In this document: in pieces, positions 14,468 through 23,616 of the stretch | Numbering within the stretch: the stretch's first letter is position 1 | Layout: each line of letters opens with the position of its first letter | Assembly (NCBI RefSeq): GCF_014654615.1 | Contig: NZ_BNBB01000003.1 | Location: forward strand, 1 to 64,000 | Length of the DNA stretch: 64,000 nt | Reading direction: 5' to 3' | DNA from: Streptosporangium violaceochromogenes | Lineage (GTDB): Bacteria; Actinomycetota; Actinomycetes; Streptosporangiales; Streptosporangiaceae | Notes under the pieces: model-generated | Database searches by the model: none | What the model was told of the DNA's origin: nothing | The model's input: only the letters and a program-made list of their open reading frames with translations | Position numbers and translations under genes: made by a program

Positions 14468-15769
14468 TCAGGAGAGCACACCGTCACGGGAGAGACCTGC
14501 GGGGAGGGAGGAGAAGGCCTCCCGGCGCCGGGGCAGCCAGACGCCGAGCAGCCAGACCAGGGCGAGCGCCCCCAGACCGAACCCGTTCTGCACGATCTTG
14601 CCGAGCACCGGGCTGAGGACCGGGATCTCCGCCGCCTTGATCGCCACTCCCCACCACGGGACCGGCACCACGTAGAAGAGCCAGACCCCGGTCGCCACCC
14701 GCACCCGCACCGGGTCGCGCCCGTCGCCGGCCAGGGCGCCGAGGACCACGACCACCCAGGCCAGGTGGTGGATCCAGGCGACCGGCGACAGCAGCACGGC
14801 CATCAGCCCCGCAAGCGCCGCCGCCGTCACCGCGTGGCCGTCGAGCAGCGCCCGGCGGGCGTGGCGGAAGCCGTACCAGCCGACGGCCGCGACCGCGGGC
14901 GGCCAGAGCAGGCCGGTGAGCGGGTCGGGGAGGTAGAGGCGGATCAGCATGCCGCGGATCGACTGGTTGGTGGTGGCGGCGTTGGCGCCGAGCCGTTCGG
15001 GGTCGATCAGCGCGCGGAACCAGAAGTCGGCGGCGTCGCCCGGGATGACCAGGAAGGGCAGCAGGGTCAGCAGGGCCGCGGTGAAGGCGGCCATGAGGAG
15101 GGCCGCACGCTGTTCCCGCCGGCCGCCGGGGCCGAATCCGGTGACGAGCAGGTAGATCAGGAAAACCCCGGGGGTGAGCTTGACGGCGGTGGCCAGGCCG
15201 ATCAGCGCGCCGCGCGGCCACACCGGCCTGCGGGTCACGCAGTCGGCCAGGCAGAGCGCGACCAGCAGGATGTCCACCTGCCCGAAGCGGACCTGGTCCC
15301 TGATCGGCATCAGGTAGGCGCACACGACCGTCAGGAAGGCGAACAGCATCGGCGGCCGGAGACCGGCCGCCCACCGCGGTCCCTCCCGCGTGCCCGGCGC
15401 GGCGGCCCGATCCAGGCAGGCGCGGAAGGCGTACCCGACGGCGACCGCCAGCGCCGCGAAGACGCCGATCGTCCACACCCACTGCGCCGCGGGCCAGGAG
15501 ATCATCGCCAGCGGGGTGGCCAGCATCGCCGCGACCGGCGGGTAGGTGAACGGCAGAAGCTGCGGCGCCGGCGTCACGAAGTCGTAGACCGGCCGGCCCT
15601 CCAGCAGTGCCCGGCCGCCGGTACGGTACACATCCAGGTCGACCAGGCGCTGGTCGTCGGCGTTGCCCAGCCAGTGGAGCACCAGCGGGGCGACGGCCAG
15701 CGCGATGGTCAGCAGCGCGAGCGGCCACACCCACGGTGGCCGCCTGATCGTCGTCTCGCCGGTCCTCAC
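14468..15769 (-). CDS. GT87-family polyprenyl-phosphate-mannose-dependent glycosyltransferase (DUF2029)
   Basis: This is a polytopic membrane protein with about ten hydrophobic segments and the GT87 opening LVDLDVYRTGGRALLEGRPVYDF (the Asp pair is the usual catalytic site) followed by LLPFTYPPVAAML. GT87 enzymes of the GT-C fold add mannose from polyprenyl-phosphate-mannose on the outer membrane face. I use GTG 15769 (433 residues) because the upstream frame to 15838 overlaps the divergent gene's start; neither start has a good ribosome site. It is divergent from the phosphatase-like membrane protein. Confidence 0.82.
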   Translation of the reverse strand: MRTGETTIRRPPWVWPLALLTIALAVAPLVLHWLGNADDQRLVDLDVYRTGGRALLEGRPVYDFVTPAPQLLPFTYPPVAAMLATPLAMISWPAAQWVWTIGVFAALAVAVGYAFRACLDRAAAPGTREGPRWAAGLRPPMLFAFLTVVCAYLMPIRDQVRFGQVDILLVALCLADCVTRRPVWPRGALIGLATAVKLTPGVFLIYLLVTGFGPGGRREQRAALLMAAFTAALLTLLPFLVIPGDAADFWFRALIDPERLGANAATTNQSIRGMLIRLYLPDPLTGLLWPPAVAAVGWYGFRHARRALLDGHAVTAAALAGLMAVLLSPVAWIHHLAWVVVVLGALAGDGRDPVRVRVATGVWLFYVVPVPWWGVAIKAAEIPVLSPVLGKIVQNGFGLGALALVWLLGVWLPRRREAFSSLPAGLSRDGVLS

Positions 15770-15836
15770 GACCAGGCAGGCTACCGTGGGGCCGGGGAAA
15801 GTCGACCGCCAACGAGGACGAATACGGGGGACGCGC

Positions 15837-18125
15837 ATGGGTTCGGCGCAGCCATCGGCGCACGGTGGTCACCGGGCCGTACACCAGACCGCCGGACGGC
15901 CGGTCGCCGTGCGGGCAGCCGTGCTGGTCACCGTGCTGGTGGCCGTGCTGGTGGCAGGGGTTCCCGGGCTCTCCCTCCTGTTCGGGGCCGGTACGGCCGC
16001 CGCCTCGGCGGGGCGGCCGATGCCCGTCGGGGTCGTGGTGGTCGGGGTGCCCGGCCTGGAGTGGGGTGACCTGGACCGGGCGCGGACGCCGAACCTGTGG
16101 CGGCTGGTGGACCGGGGGGCGTCGGCGTCGATGTCCACCCGGGCGGTTCCACCGCCCGAGCGGAGCCTCACCTGCCCGGTCGCGGGCTGGCTGACCGTCT
16201 CGGCGGGGCAGCGGTCGGGCGCGCCGGGGACGGACTGCGCGCGGCCGGAGCCGCCCGAGGCGACACCGGACGGCGGGGCGAGCGTGCGGGACTGGCCGGG
16301 CCTGGTGGCTTTCAACGCCACGCGGACCTCCTACCGGCCGGTGCTCGGGCAGCTCGGGCAGCTCGTGGTGGACGCGGGGTGGAAGGTGGCGGCCGTCGGG
16401 CCGGGAGCCGCCCTCGGCGCCGCTGACAAGTCAGGAAAAATCAGCAAATATGCGGTGAGTGTCGAGGAGCTCGGCGACCTGGCGCCCTACCGGCTGGTCG
16501 TGGTGGAGATCGCCGACCTCCTCCGGCCGCCGACCGGCACGGGTACAGGCGGCACGGGTACAGGCGACGCCGCCGACCCGGCGGGCTCCGCCAGGCGGAC
16601 GGCGGTGGCCGCCGCCGACCGCAGGGTGGGCGCCCTGCTCGACCGGCTGCCGCCTCAGAGCACGGTGCTGGTCGGCGGGCTGTCCGACGGCGGGGTCTCG
16701 GCGCACCTGCACGTGGCGATCGCCCACGGCCCGTCGCCCGGCGGCGAGCCGTACCGGCACGGCTACCTCACCGCCTCCTCCACCCGCCGGGACGGGCTCG
16801 TCACCAACACCGACCTGACCGCCACCGCGATCGCCCTGCTCGGCCTCGACGCCCCCGCCACCGTCGTCGGCCGCCCGTGGCGGAGCGCCGGGGCGCAGGG
16901 GGAGACGGCCGCCGGCATCGTGGAGAGGCTGGCCGGCGACGACCTGGCCAGCCAGGTGCTGCGCAAGGTGCAGGGCCCGTTCTTCGCGGTGTTCGTGACC
17001 GCGCAGATCCTGTTCTACCTGCTGGCGGCCGTCGCGATCCGCCGGGGCCGGGGCGGTGAGCGGGCTCTGACGATCACCCGTGCCGTCGCGGTGGCCGGCG
17101 GCGCGGTCCCGGTCGCGACCTTCCTCGCCCAGCTCGTGCCGTGGTGGACGTTCCCGGCGCCGATGGCCTCGGTGATCCTGACCATCCTCGGCGTCGCCTG
17201 CGCGCTCGCCGCAGTGGCCCTCACCGGGCCGTGGCGCGCGTGGGTCCTGGGCCCGCCGGCCGTGGTGGCCGGGGTCACCTCGCTGGCCCTGCTGATCGAC
17301 GTGACGACCGGCTCCGGCCTCCAGGTGAACGCCGTCACCGGCTACGAGCCCGTCACCGGCGGGCGCTTCTACGGTTTCGGCAACATCGCCTTCGCCGTCT
17401 ACTCCGCCGGCACGATCCTGGCCCTGGCCGGGATCTCCCACGGGCTGATCTCCCGGGGCCGGCGCCCCCTGGCCCTCGCGGTCTGCGCCCTGTACGGCGG
17501 GCTCGCGGTGTTCGCCGACGGCTGGCCGGGGTGGGGAGCCGACTTCGGCGGGGTCCCGGCGTTCCTGGTGGGTCTGGCCGTCTTCATGACCCTGCTGAGC
17601 GGCGGGAGGATCTCGCCGGCCAGACTCGGCCTGGTCGGCCTGGCGGGCCTCCTGCTGATCGGGGCCATCGCGGTGGCCGACTGGCTCAAACCGCCCGCCC
17701 GCCGTACCCACCTGGGCTCCTTCGTCCAGCAGGTGCTGGACGGCCAGGCGTGGACGGTGGTCGGCCGCAAGTTCGGGGCGATGATCGGCGTCACGGTCGG
17801 GAACTGGTCACTGACCCTGCTCTCGCTGGTCGCGCTGGCGTTCCTCTTCCTGGTGCTCGACCGGCCGTCCCGGTGGGGCGCCTCCGCGCTCGACCGGGCC
17901 TACACCCTGGCCCCGCCGCTGCGCGCCGGGCTGATCGGCGCGCTGACCTGCGCGCTGATCGGGTTCCTGATGAACGACTCGGGCATCGCGATCCCGGCGA
18001 TGGCGCTCACGGTGGCGGTGCCGCTGACGCTGGCCGCCTGCGTCCGGGCGCTGCGGCTCTCGCCGCCCACCACACCAGCGCGAGCGTCAGAGCCAGCAGG
18101 GAGCACGGCACCGCCCACTCCCTGA
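15837..18125 (+). CDS. Membrane protein with alkaline-phosphatase-like domain and C-terminal multi-pass region
   Basis: From ATG 15837 (GGGGGACG just upstream) the protein has 762 residues. An N-terminal hydrophobic anchor is followed by an extracytoplasmic domain of ~370 residues with alkaline-phosphatase/phosphoglycerate-mutase-like character (VVVVGVPGLEWGDL, TPNLWRLVDRGASASMSTRAV, VNTDLTATAIALLGL read as TNTDLT). About ten transmembrane segments complete the protein. Proteins of this build are widespread in actinobacteria and uncharacterised. Its place between two lipid-linked mannosyltransferases suggests a role in cell-envelope glycan or lipid carrier metabolism (inference). Its last 119 bases overlap the convergent gene. 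Confidence 0.75.
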   Translation: MGSAQPSAHGGHRAVHQTAGRPVAVRAAVLVTVLVAVLVAGVPGLSLLFGAGTAAASAGRPMPVGVVVVGVPGLEWGDLDRARTPNLWRLVDRGASASMSTRAVPPPERSLTCPVAGWLTVSAGQRSGAPGTDCARPEPPEATPDGGASVRDWPGLVAFNATRTSYRPVLGQLGQLVVDAGWKVAAVGPGAALGAADKSGKISKYAVSVEELGDLAPYRLVVVEIADLLRPPTGTGTGGTGTGDAADPAGSARRTAVAAADRRVGALLDRLPPQSTVLVGGLSDGGVSAHLHVAIAHGPSPGGEPYRHGYLTASSTRRDGLVTNTDLTATAIALLGLDAPATVVGRPWRSAGAQGETAAGIVERLAGDDLASQVLRKVQGPFFAVFVTAQILFYLLAAVAIRRGRGGERALTITRAVAVAGGAVPVATFLAQLVPWWTFPAPMASVILTILGVACALAAVALTGPWRAWVLGPPAVVAGVTSLALLIDVTTGSGLQVNAVTGYEPVTGGRFYGFGNIAFAVYSAGTILALAGISHGLISRGRRPLALAVCALYGGLAVFADGWPGWGADFGGVPAFLVGLAVFMTLLSGGRISPARLGLVGLAGLLLIGAIAVADWLKPPARRTHLGSFVQQVLDGQAWTVVGRKFGAMIGVTVGNWSLTLLSLVALAFLFLVLDRPSRWGASALDRAYTLAPPLRAGLIGALTCALIGFLMNDSGIAIPAMALTVAVPLTLAACVRALRLSPPTTPARASEPAGSTAPPTP

Positions 18126-19500
18126 CGACCGTCTTCGTCCACTCCAGGTCCGCCGGGCGCAGCGCCTCCCTGGCCGGAAGGTAGCCCATCGACAGCAGGG
18201 TGGTCCTGGCCACCACGAAACCCTCCAGAGCGGGCCAGGAGACCATGGCCAGCAGCGCGAAGGCCAGCCCGTCGTACCAGGGCAGCGCGTACGGCGCGGC
18301 GAACAGCCAGGCGACCACGATCGCCGCGGCGATCGCCGGAGCCGTGTCGGCGGGCCGGGCCCGCAGGATCAGCCGGGCCAGGACGACCATCAGGAGCAGG
18401 GAGCCGAGCTGAATCCACACCGTGTAGGCGCCGGATCCGAACGCCTCCTGAAGCCCCGTCTTGACCAGGTGCCAGGGGGTGGCGAGGGAGACCTTCCTGC
18501 CGTTCGCGCCGACCTGGTCGAGCACGTGCGGCCCGGCCAGACCGTAGAGGGCGAGCACCGTGGCCGTGGCGGTCCCGGCAACCACGGCGAGCCTGCCCGG
18601 CGAACGCCGCAGCTCCCACGCCGGGCCGAGCGCGACGAGCCCGGCGTTGATCTTCATTCCGATGCCCACGCCGAGCAGCAGCCCTCGGGCGGCCCCCCGG
18701 GCCGTGAGCGCGGCGACCACGCAGGCCACCGCCAGGGTGTCCACGTGGATCCCGGCGGCCAGATGATAGATCATCAGGGGGTTGGCGGCCCAGAGCAGCG
18801 CCGCCCGCCGCCGCAGATCGTCGTCCTCGCGGGTGAACCGGTCCAGCAGCAGCGCCGTCCCGGTGAACGCCGCCGCGTTGATCAGCGCCATCACGAAGAC
18901 CGTCAGCCTGACCGAGTCGCCCCCTGCGAGACTCGCCAGGGCCTGTACGGCGGTCGCCACCGGACCGTAGACGCTGGTCACGCCGGCCCACTCCTCCACG
19001 GCCCCGAGGACGGGGTCGGCGGACAGACCGGCGGGGGCGACGGCGTAGGGGTCGTGGCCCAGGGTGACCAGGCGGCCGTAGGCGGCGTAGTTCAGGTGGT
19101 CGGCCGAACCCGAGGGCGGCAGGAAGGCCGTCAGCGCGGCCGTCGCGCACCCGGCCACGAGCAGCGGCCGGGCCCCGGGGCTCCAGCGGGAGCGCAGCGC
19201 GAAGGCCAGCCCGACGCCACCCAGCGCGAGGGCGAGCGCGGCCAGGGCGATCACCGGGTGGCCGTCGGGACGGACCCCCAGGGAGTACGGCGGCTGCCAG
19301 GGGGGGCCGGGCAGTTCCGGCACCATGGCCGAGGGACCCAGCAGCCCGATCAGGACCGTCAGCCCGGCGGAGAGCCCGATCGCGGCGTACGCGGCGACGT
19401 CGGACCCCCGTGGCGTGTCACGCCTGGGGACGCGCCTGGCGCCCACGGCCGGCGATGAGTTCCGGGTCACCCGCAAATTCCAGCACATCCCGCGGACCAC
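18007..19500 (-). CDS. Polyprenol-phosphate-mannose-dependent alpha-mannosyltransferase, MptB-like
   Basis: The 497-residue GT-C membrane protein has about twelve hydrophobic segments. The family features are the luminal loop SADHLNYAAYGRLVTLGHDPYAVAPAGL and the segment EWAGVTSVYGPVATAVQALA, followed by NPLMIYHLAAGIHVDTLAVACVVAAL. MptB enzymes extend mannan cores of lipoglycans using polyprenyl-phosphate-mannose. The start is uncertain: ATG 19500, or GTG 19470 which removes ten residues unlike the rest. The 3' end overlaps the convergent phosphatase-like gene by 119 bases. Confidence 0.82.
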   Translation of the reverse strand: MVRGMCWNLRVTRNSSPAVGARRVPRRDTPRGSDVAAYAAIGLSAGLTVLIGLLGPSAMVPELPGPPWQPPYSLGVRPDGHPVIALAALALALGGVGLAFALRSRWSPGARPLLVAGCATAALTAFLPPSGSADHLNYAAYGRLVTLGHDPYAVAPAGLSADPVLGAVEEWAGVTSVYGPVATAVQALASLAGGDSVRLTVFVMALINAAAFTGTALLLDRFTREDDDLRRRAALLWAANPLMIYHLAAGIHVDTLAVACVVAALTARGAARGLLLGVGIGMKINAGLVALGPAWELRRSPGRLAVVAGTATATVLALYGLAGPHVLDQVGANGRKVSLATPWHLVKTGLQEAFGSGAYTVWIQLGSLLLMVVLARLILRARPADTAPAIAAAIVVAWLFAAPYALPWYDGLAFALLAMVSWPALEGFVVARTTLLSMGYLPAREALRPADLEWTKTVVREWAVPCSLLALTLALVWWAARAAAPGRRRPASAAPPP

Positions 19501-19596
19501 CGTGGACGGGAGGAGGCCCTGCCCACGACGCCCACGACGTGGCCCACGACGTGCCGAGACGTGCCCCGGCCGCGCGCGGCCCGCGAGAGCCGGTGC

Positions 19597-20277
19597 CTAC
19601 ACGCGGGCCAGCAGGGCCCGGGCGACGTCGCGGAACTGCCTGGCCCGGTGGAGCTGGGCCCTGTAGTCGGTGCCGGTGGCCCGGTGGGCCATCTCCACCT
19701 CGACCTCCCGCACGCGAAACCCCCTGCGGAGCAGATCGATCGTGAGTCCCGTCTCCACGCCGAAGCCGTGGGCCAGGGGACGGGCGGCCTCGAAGGCGGC
19801 CCTGGTCAGGCAGCGCTGGCCGTTGAGGGGCTGGGCGGGCGTCCAGCCGGTGGCGCGCTCGATGCCCCGGCGCGCCAGCTTCACCACGAACCCGTGGCCG
19901 CCCAGCTTCACCCGGGTGGCGAACACCGCGACGGTCATGTCCACCTCCCCCGCCACGACCGGCTTGATCAGCGGTTCGGCCGCCTGCGCGGTCTCACCCA
20001 GGTCGGCGTCCAGGAAGAGCAGGTTCCTGGGCACGTCGCCGTCGAGCAGGCGCACGGCCTCCGCGCCGCTCTCCATGGCGGCGGCCTTGCCGCGGTTGCG
20101 GCTGTGCCGGACGACGCGCGCCCCGGCCGCCTTGGCCTCCCGGCCCGTCCGGTCGGCCGAGCCGTCGTCGACGACCAGCACGAGCTCCACGCCGGAGAGC
20201 GTCAGGGCCGCGGCCACGGTGGCGCCGATGCGGTCCGCCTCGTCCTTGGCGGGGATGATCACCGCTGTCCCGGTCAT
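19597..20277 (-). CDS. Family 2 glycosyltransferase, cytosolic
   Basis: The 226-residue GT-A enzyme has the nucleotide-sugar fold AVIIPAKDEADRIGATV, VVDDGSADRTG and the metal-binding motif FLDADLG near residue 110. It continues with QPLNGQRCLTRAAF and a conserved GFGVETGLTIDLLRRGFRVREVEVEMAHRATG. It resembles glucosyl-3-phosphoglycerate synthase-like and polyprenol glycosyltransferases without the membrane tail; the acceptor is not clear. Its ATG overlaps the stop of the STAS gene (ATGA), so the two are translated together. Proximity to GT-C mannosyltransferases fits a lipid-linked sugar pathway. Confidence 0.82.
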   Translation of the reverse strand: MTGTAVIIPAKDEADRIGATVAAALTLSGVELVLVVDDGSADRTGREAKAAGARVVRHSRNRGKAAAMESGAEAVRLLDGDVPRNLLFLDADLGETAQAAEPLIKPVVAGEVDMTVAVFATRVKLGGHGFVVKLARRGIERATGWTPAQPLNGQRCLTRAAFEAARPLAHGFGVETGLTIDLLRRGFRVREVEVEMAHRATGTDYRAQLHRARQFRDVARALLARV

Positions 20278-20627
20278 GCCTGAGGCTTGGCCGCGAGCGG
20301 CTTGTCGGGCACGACGTCGTGCACGGTGAACACCGAGTCGAGGCCGGTGACCTGAAGGATCTTGCGTACGGCCGGCCTCGGCGCGGCCAGCTCCAGAGAG
20401 CCGCCGCGCTCGCGCAGCCGTTTGAGCGCCGACAGCAGCACGTTCATCCCGGTGGAGTCGCAGAACTCCACTCCGGACATGTCGATGACCACGTAGGTGG
20501 CCGGGCTCTCCTGGAGCAGGCGAGCGAACTCGGCCTGCAGGCCGGGAGAGGTGTACAGGTCGATTTCACCGACGATGGTCATGACGGTGTGCCCGGCATG
20601 AGACCTCGTTGAGACTTTTAGCTCCAC
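20274..20627 (-). CDS. STAS-domain anti-sigma-factor antagonist
   Basis: The protein is about 117 residues from GTG 20627 (a GTG at 20636 is the alternative; neither has a clear ribosome site). It is a SpoIIAA/RsbV-type STAS domain: TIVGEIDLYTSPGLQAEF, VVIDMSGVEFCDSTGMNVLLSALKRL with the phosphorylatable Ser of DSTGM, and a C-terminal helix. Such proteins bind and neutralise an anti-sigma kinase when dephosphorylated. The partner kinase is not adjacent; an RsbW-like ATPase lies at 25017-25466 and is a candidate. Coupling to the glycosyltransferase gene is unusual. Confidence 0.88.
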   Translation of the reverse strand: MELKVSTRSHAGHTVMTIVGEIDLYTSPGLQAEFARLLQESPATYVVIDMSGVEFCDSTGMNVLLSALKRLRERGGSLELAAPRPAVRKILQVTGLDSVFTVHDVVPDKPLAAKPQA

Positions 20628-20852
20628 AGCGGGCACACTAGCGGCGCGAACGCCACTGGTCACGTTCTCCGGCCCAACACGAGTCGTCGGCCCTTTGTCC
20701 CCCGTTTGGCCCGCACGGAAACTCTGAGTGCGCGAAACTTGACTCTGAGCAACACCGGCTTGGCCGGAAAGGGGGGAGGCCCGTACTTTCGCCGGCCGTC
20801 CCTGCGGCACCGCAGCGACGCCTGGTGAAAGCGGACGGGCTCGAACACATCG

Positions 20853-21443
20853 ATGAACACCGACCTTCCTGAGGACGCCCAGCGGCAGCGCCTGCGCGAG
20901 CACCTGGAGTCCATGATCATCCGCACTGAGAAGGCCACGTCGTGGCAGGACGCGGCGGATTCTCTGCGCGGCCTGGTGAACCGCGAGGGGTACGTCCCGA
21001 TCAGAACCCGCCTGGCGAGCGCGGACCTCGACTTCCTCGAAGGGGCGCGTGAGGAACTGCTCGGCTTCGCCTCGCTCGGGATCAAGCTGCTCGACCTGCA
21101 CCAGCCCCGCGACGCGGGCGGCATCACCAGCGACGCCGCCCGCCCGATCCTGCGCTGCCGCAGCTGCATGTGGCGGTGGCCCTGCCCGACCTTCCGCACC
21201 ATGGTCGAGTCCCTGGGGGCCTCCCGGACGCCGACCTCCTGCCAGCGCGTCGAGCCCGACCACGAGCCCGGCCGCGAAGCCGATCACAAGGCGAGCGGTG
21301 GCGACGGCGTGACCCTCGCTCCCCCCGGCCCCGGGGCGGCGGCGCCCTCCACCGGTCCGGCGGGTGAGCCCCCGGCGCCGGCGCCGCGCGAGATTCCCCT
21401 CCCGCGCACCCGCGACCCGCGACTGCTGCTCTACGACCCTTGA
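20853..21443 (+). CDS. Conserved actinobacterial protein of unknown function with a Cys motif
   Basis: The 196-residue protein has a helical N-terminal domain (residues 1-85), then a short motif CRSCMWRWPCPTF near residue 100 that could bind a metal, and a proline-rich tail. I do not recognise a characterised family. The ATG is divergent from the STAS gene across a 225-bp gap. The cysteine-tryptophan motif is the distinctive feature. Confidence 0.65.
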   Translation: MNTDLPEDAQRQRLREHLESMIIRTEKATSWQDAADSLRGLVNREGYVPIRTRLASADLDFLEGAREELLGFASLGIKLLDLHQPRDAGGITSDAARPILRCRSCMWRWPCPTFRTMVESLGASRTPTSCQRVEPDHEPGREADHKASGGDGVTLAPPGPGAAAPSTGPAGEPPAPAPREIPLPRTRDPRLLLYDP

Positions 21444-21482
21444 AACGCAACCGTCCTTGAAACGCCACGGTCCTTGAAGCGC
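21438..21482. repeat. 17-bp tandem repeat, two full copies and a partial third
   Basis: CCTTGAAACGC followed by a variable hexamer occurs at 21438 and 21455, and CCTTGAAGCGC at 21472. The first copy spans the stop codon of the unknown gene, so the repeat arose at its 3' end. Confidence 0.85.
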
Positions 21483-21503
21483 TCCGCGCCCCTTACGGAC
21501 GGC

Positions 21504-22640
21504 TCAGGCCGCGAGGGGGAGACGGATCTCGAAGCGGCAGCCGGGCCCGGCGTTGACCACGCCGATGGCCCCCTGATGGGCCTCGACGATGCCCCGGGCG
21601 ATCGCCAGGCCGAGACCGGCCCCCGCGCCGCCTGCGCCGGGGGTCCTGGCCGTCTCCCCCCGGAAGGCGACGTCGAACACGCGGGACAGGTCGCCGGCCG
21701 GGATGCCCCCGCAGCAGTCGGCCACCGACAGGCAGGCGACCCCGTCCTCCGCGAGCACCCGCACCCACACCGTGCCGTCGGCCGGGGTGTGCCTGATCGC
21801 GTTGACCACCAGGTTGCGCAGCGCCCGGGACAGCTCGCCCGCGTCGGCCTGGACCGGAACCGCCTCGGTGGCCTCGGCGGCCAGCCGTACGCCCTTGGCC
21901 CTGGCCAGGGGCTCGGCGCCGGCCAGGGCGTCGGCGACCAGGTCTCCGAGGCCGACGCGGCGCCGTGACAGGCGCAGGGCGCCGGCGTGGATCCGCGACA
22001 GCTCGAAAAGGTCTCCCACCATGTCCGAGAGCCGGTCGACCTCGCGGCGGATCTGCGCGTGATAGCGGCCCGCGGTCTTCGGGTCGGTGACCACGCCGTC
22101 CTCCAGGGCCTCGGCCATGGCGCGCACCCCGGCCAGCGGGGTACGCAGGTCGTGGCTGACCCAGGCGACGAGGTCGCGCCGGGCGCCCTCCAGGGCGCGC
22201 TCACGCTCGTGGGCGAGGCGCAGGCGCTCGTAGGCCTCCTCCAGCGCCCTGGCGACGGTGCCGAGCTCGGCGGGCAGGCCGGGGGGCGGCACAAACCTCC
22301 CCTGAGGGGAGATCTCATGCACGGCGGCGACGAGCCGGCGGCCGGCCGTCACGATCCGGCGGGCCGACACCGCGGCGACGCCGAGCCCGACCAGGCCGCC
22401 GATGGCGACCACGCCGAACACCACGTCCCCCGAGGCGCTCTCGATGATCATCCTCAGGGTGGCGGCCACCACCCCGCCCAGCGTCGCGACGACGGTCACC
22501 ACGGCGACCGCCGCGAGCATCGCCCCGATCGACCGCTCCCGCAGCAGCCGCAGCACCCCCAGCCCGGCCAGCGCGACCAGCAGGCCGACCCCCCCGGCGA
22601 CCGGGATGGCCACCAGGATGCCGGAGGGGGTGGAACTCAC
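21504..22640 (-). CDS. Sensor histidine kinase
   Basis: From GTG 22640 the protein has 378 residues: two or three N-terminal membrane segments with almost no external loop, a HAMP-like linker, then HisKA with the phosphoacceptor in [13 protein letters not shown]. The ATPase domain follows ([51 protein letters not shown]). In the N box DCCGGIP replaces the usual DxGxGIP, so the second glycine-box residues differ. The start overlaps the stop of the response-regulator gene (GTGA). With so little external domain it may sense the membrane itself. Confidence 0.9.
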   Translation of the reverse strand: MSSTPSGILVAIPVAGGVGLLVALAGLGVLRLLRERSIGAMLAAVAVVTVVATLGGVVAATLRMIIESASGDVVFGVVAIGGLVGLGVAAVSARRIVTAGRRLVAAVHEISPQGRFVPPPGLPAELGTVARALEEAYERLRLAHERERALEGARRDLVAWVSHDLRTPLAGVRAMAEALEDGVVTDPKTAGRYHAQIRREVDRLSDMVGDLFELSRIHAGALRLSRRRVGLGDLVADALAGAEPLARAKGVRLAAEATEAVPVQADAGELSRALRNLVVNAIRHTPADGTVWVRVLAEDGVACLSVADCCGGIPAGDLSRVFDVAFRGETARTPGAGGAGAGLGLAIARGIVEAHQGAIGVVNAGPGCRFEIRLPLAA

Positions 22641-23332
22641 GGGCGGTCCAGGGGCTCGTAACGGTATCCGACGCCCCAGACCGTGACGATGCGCCGGGGA
22701 ACGGTCGGGTCCGCCTCGATCTTCTCGCGGAGCCGGCGGACGTGGACGGTCACCGTGGACGAGTCGCCGAAGGACCAGCCCCAGACCTGTTCGAGCAGGG
22801 CCGAACGGCTGAACGCCTGGCGGGGGTTGCGCATCAGATGGGCCAGGAGGTCGAACTCGCGGGCGGTCAGCGTGACCGCCTCCGCGCCGAGCCGTACCTC
22901 GTGGGCGCCGACGTCGACCGTCAGGTCTCCGTCCCTGAGCACACCCGTCCCCTCCGGGCGCGACGCCCCCCGCGCGCGGCGCAGCACCGACTGCACGCGC
23001 AACGCCAGCTCCCGGGGGCTGAACGGCTTGGTGACGTAGTCGTCGGCGCCGATCTCCAGGCCCGCCACCCGGTCGATCTCCTCCCCCAGCGCGGTGAGCA
23101 TGATCACGGGAACCGGCCGGTGCTCCCGCAGCCGCCTGCACACCTGCAGGCCGTCCAGTGAGGGCAGCATCAGGTCGAGCACCAGCAGGTCGGGCGGGCT
23201 GTGGAGGGCGCGTCTGAGCCCCTCGGCACCGTCTCCGACGCACTCGACCAGGTGGCCGTCGCGCTCCAGGTAGCGGGCCACGACCTCGGCCACCGTCGGG
23301 TCGTCCTCGACCACCAGAATCCGCGCACTCAT
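22637..23332 (-). CDS. OmpR-family response regulator
   Basis: The 231-residue regulator (from ATG 23332; an in-frame GTG at 23341 adds three residues) has a receiver domain with the acidic pair VVEDD and phosphorylated Asp in [15 protein letters not shown]-terminal winged helix follows ([33 protein letters not shown] ... [16 protein letters not shown] ... [10 protein letters not shown]). It forms a two-component pair with the following kinase. Targets are unknown. Confidence 0.93.
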   Translation of the reverse strand: MSARILVVEDDPTVAEVVARYLERDGHLVECVGDGAEGLRRALHSPPDLLVLDLMLPSLDGLQVCRRLREHRPVPVIMLTALGEEIDRVAGLEIGADDYVTKPFSPRELALRVQSVLRRARGASRPEGTGVLRDGDLTVDVGAHEVRLGAEAVTLTAREFDLLAHLMRNPRQAFSRSALLEQVWGWSFGDSSTVTVHVRRLREKIEADPTVPRRIVTVWGVGYRYEPLDRP

Positions 23333-23448
23333 GGCTTCCACGGTAGGGCCGCCGGAAAGCGGCGCCCGCGTTCCGTCACCACACCGTAAGGACAGGATCG
23401 TTATCGTTTCGCCGCCCGGTTCCGCTTTCTCGGACGTACGGTGGCCGC

Positions 23449-23616
23449 ATGGGTCGTACCGTGATGGCAGTTCTGGGCGTCGTCCTCGCCCTCTATGTGG
23501 TCTTCGGGTTCGTGCTCCCCGCCCTGTTCGGGCTGTTCAAGTTCCTGTTCGTGCTGGCGCTCGTGGCCTTCGTGGTCGTCGCCGCGGTCACGATCGTGAG
23601 CAAGCTCGCCAAGTGA
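23449..23616 (+). CDS. Small membrane protein (55 residues)
   Basis: An ATG at 23449 opens a 55-residue, almost wholly hydrophobic protein: MGRTVMAVLGVVLALYVVFGFVL begins it and two transmembrane segments can be drawn. Its TGA overlaps the GTG of the next gene, so it is probably the first gene of a small-protein/YidC operon. No family is recognised. Confidence 0.6.
   Translation: MGRTVMAVLGVVLALYVVFGFVLPALFGLFKFLFVLALVAFVVVAAVTIVSKLAK

Noticed and set aside
13493..16069. 858-residue + strand frame over pheA and GT87
   Set aside because: It spans two well-supported minus-strand genes and is low-complexity; this is the usual long antisense shadow.
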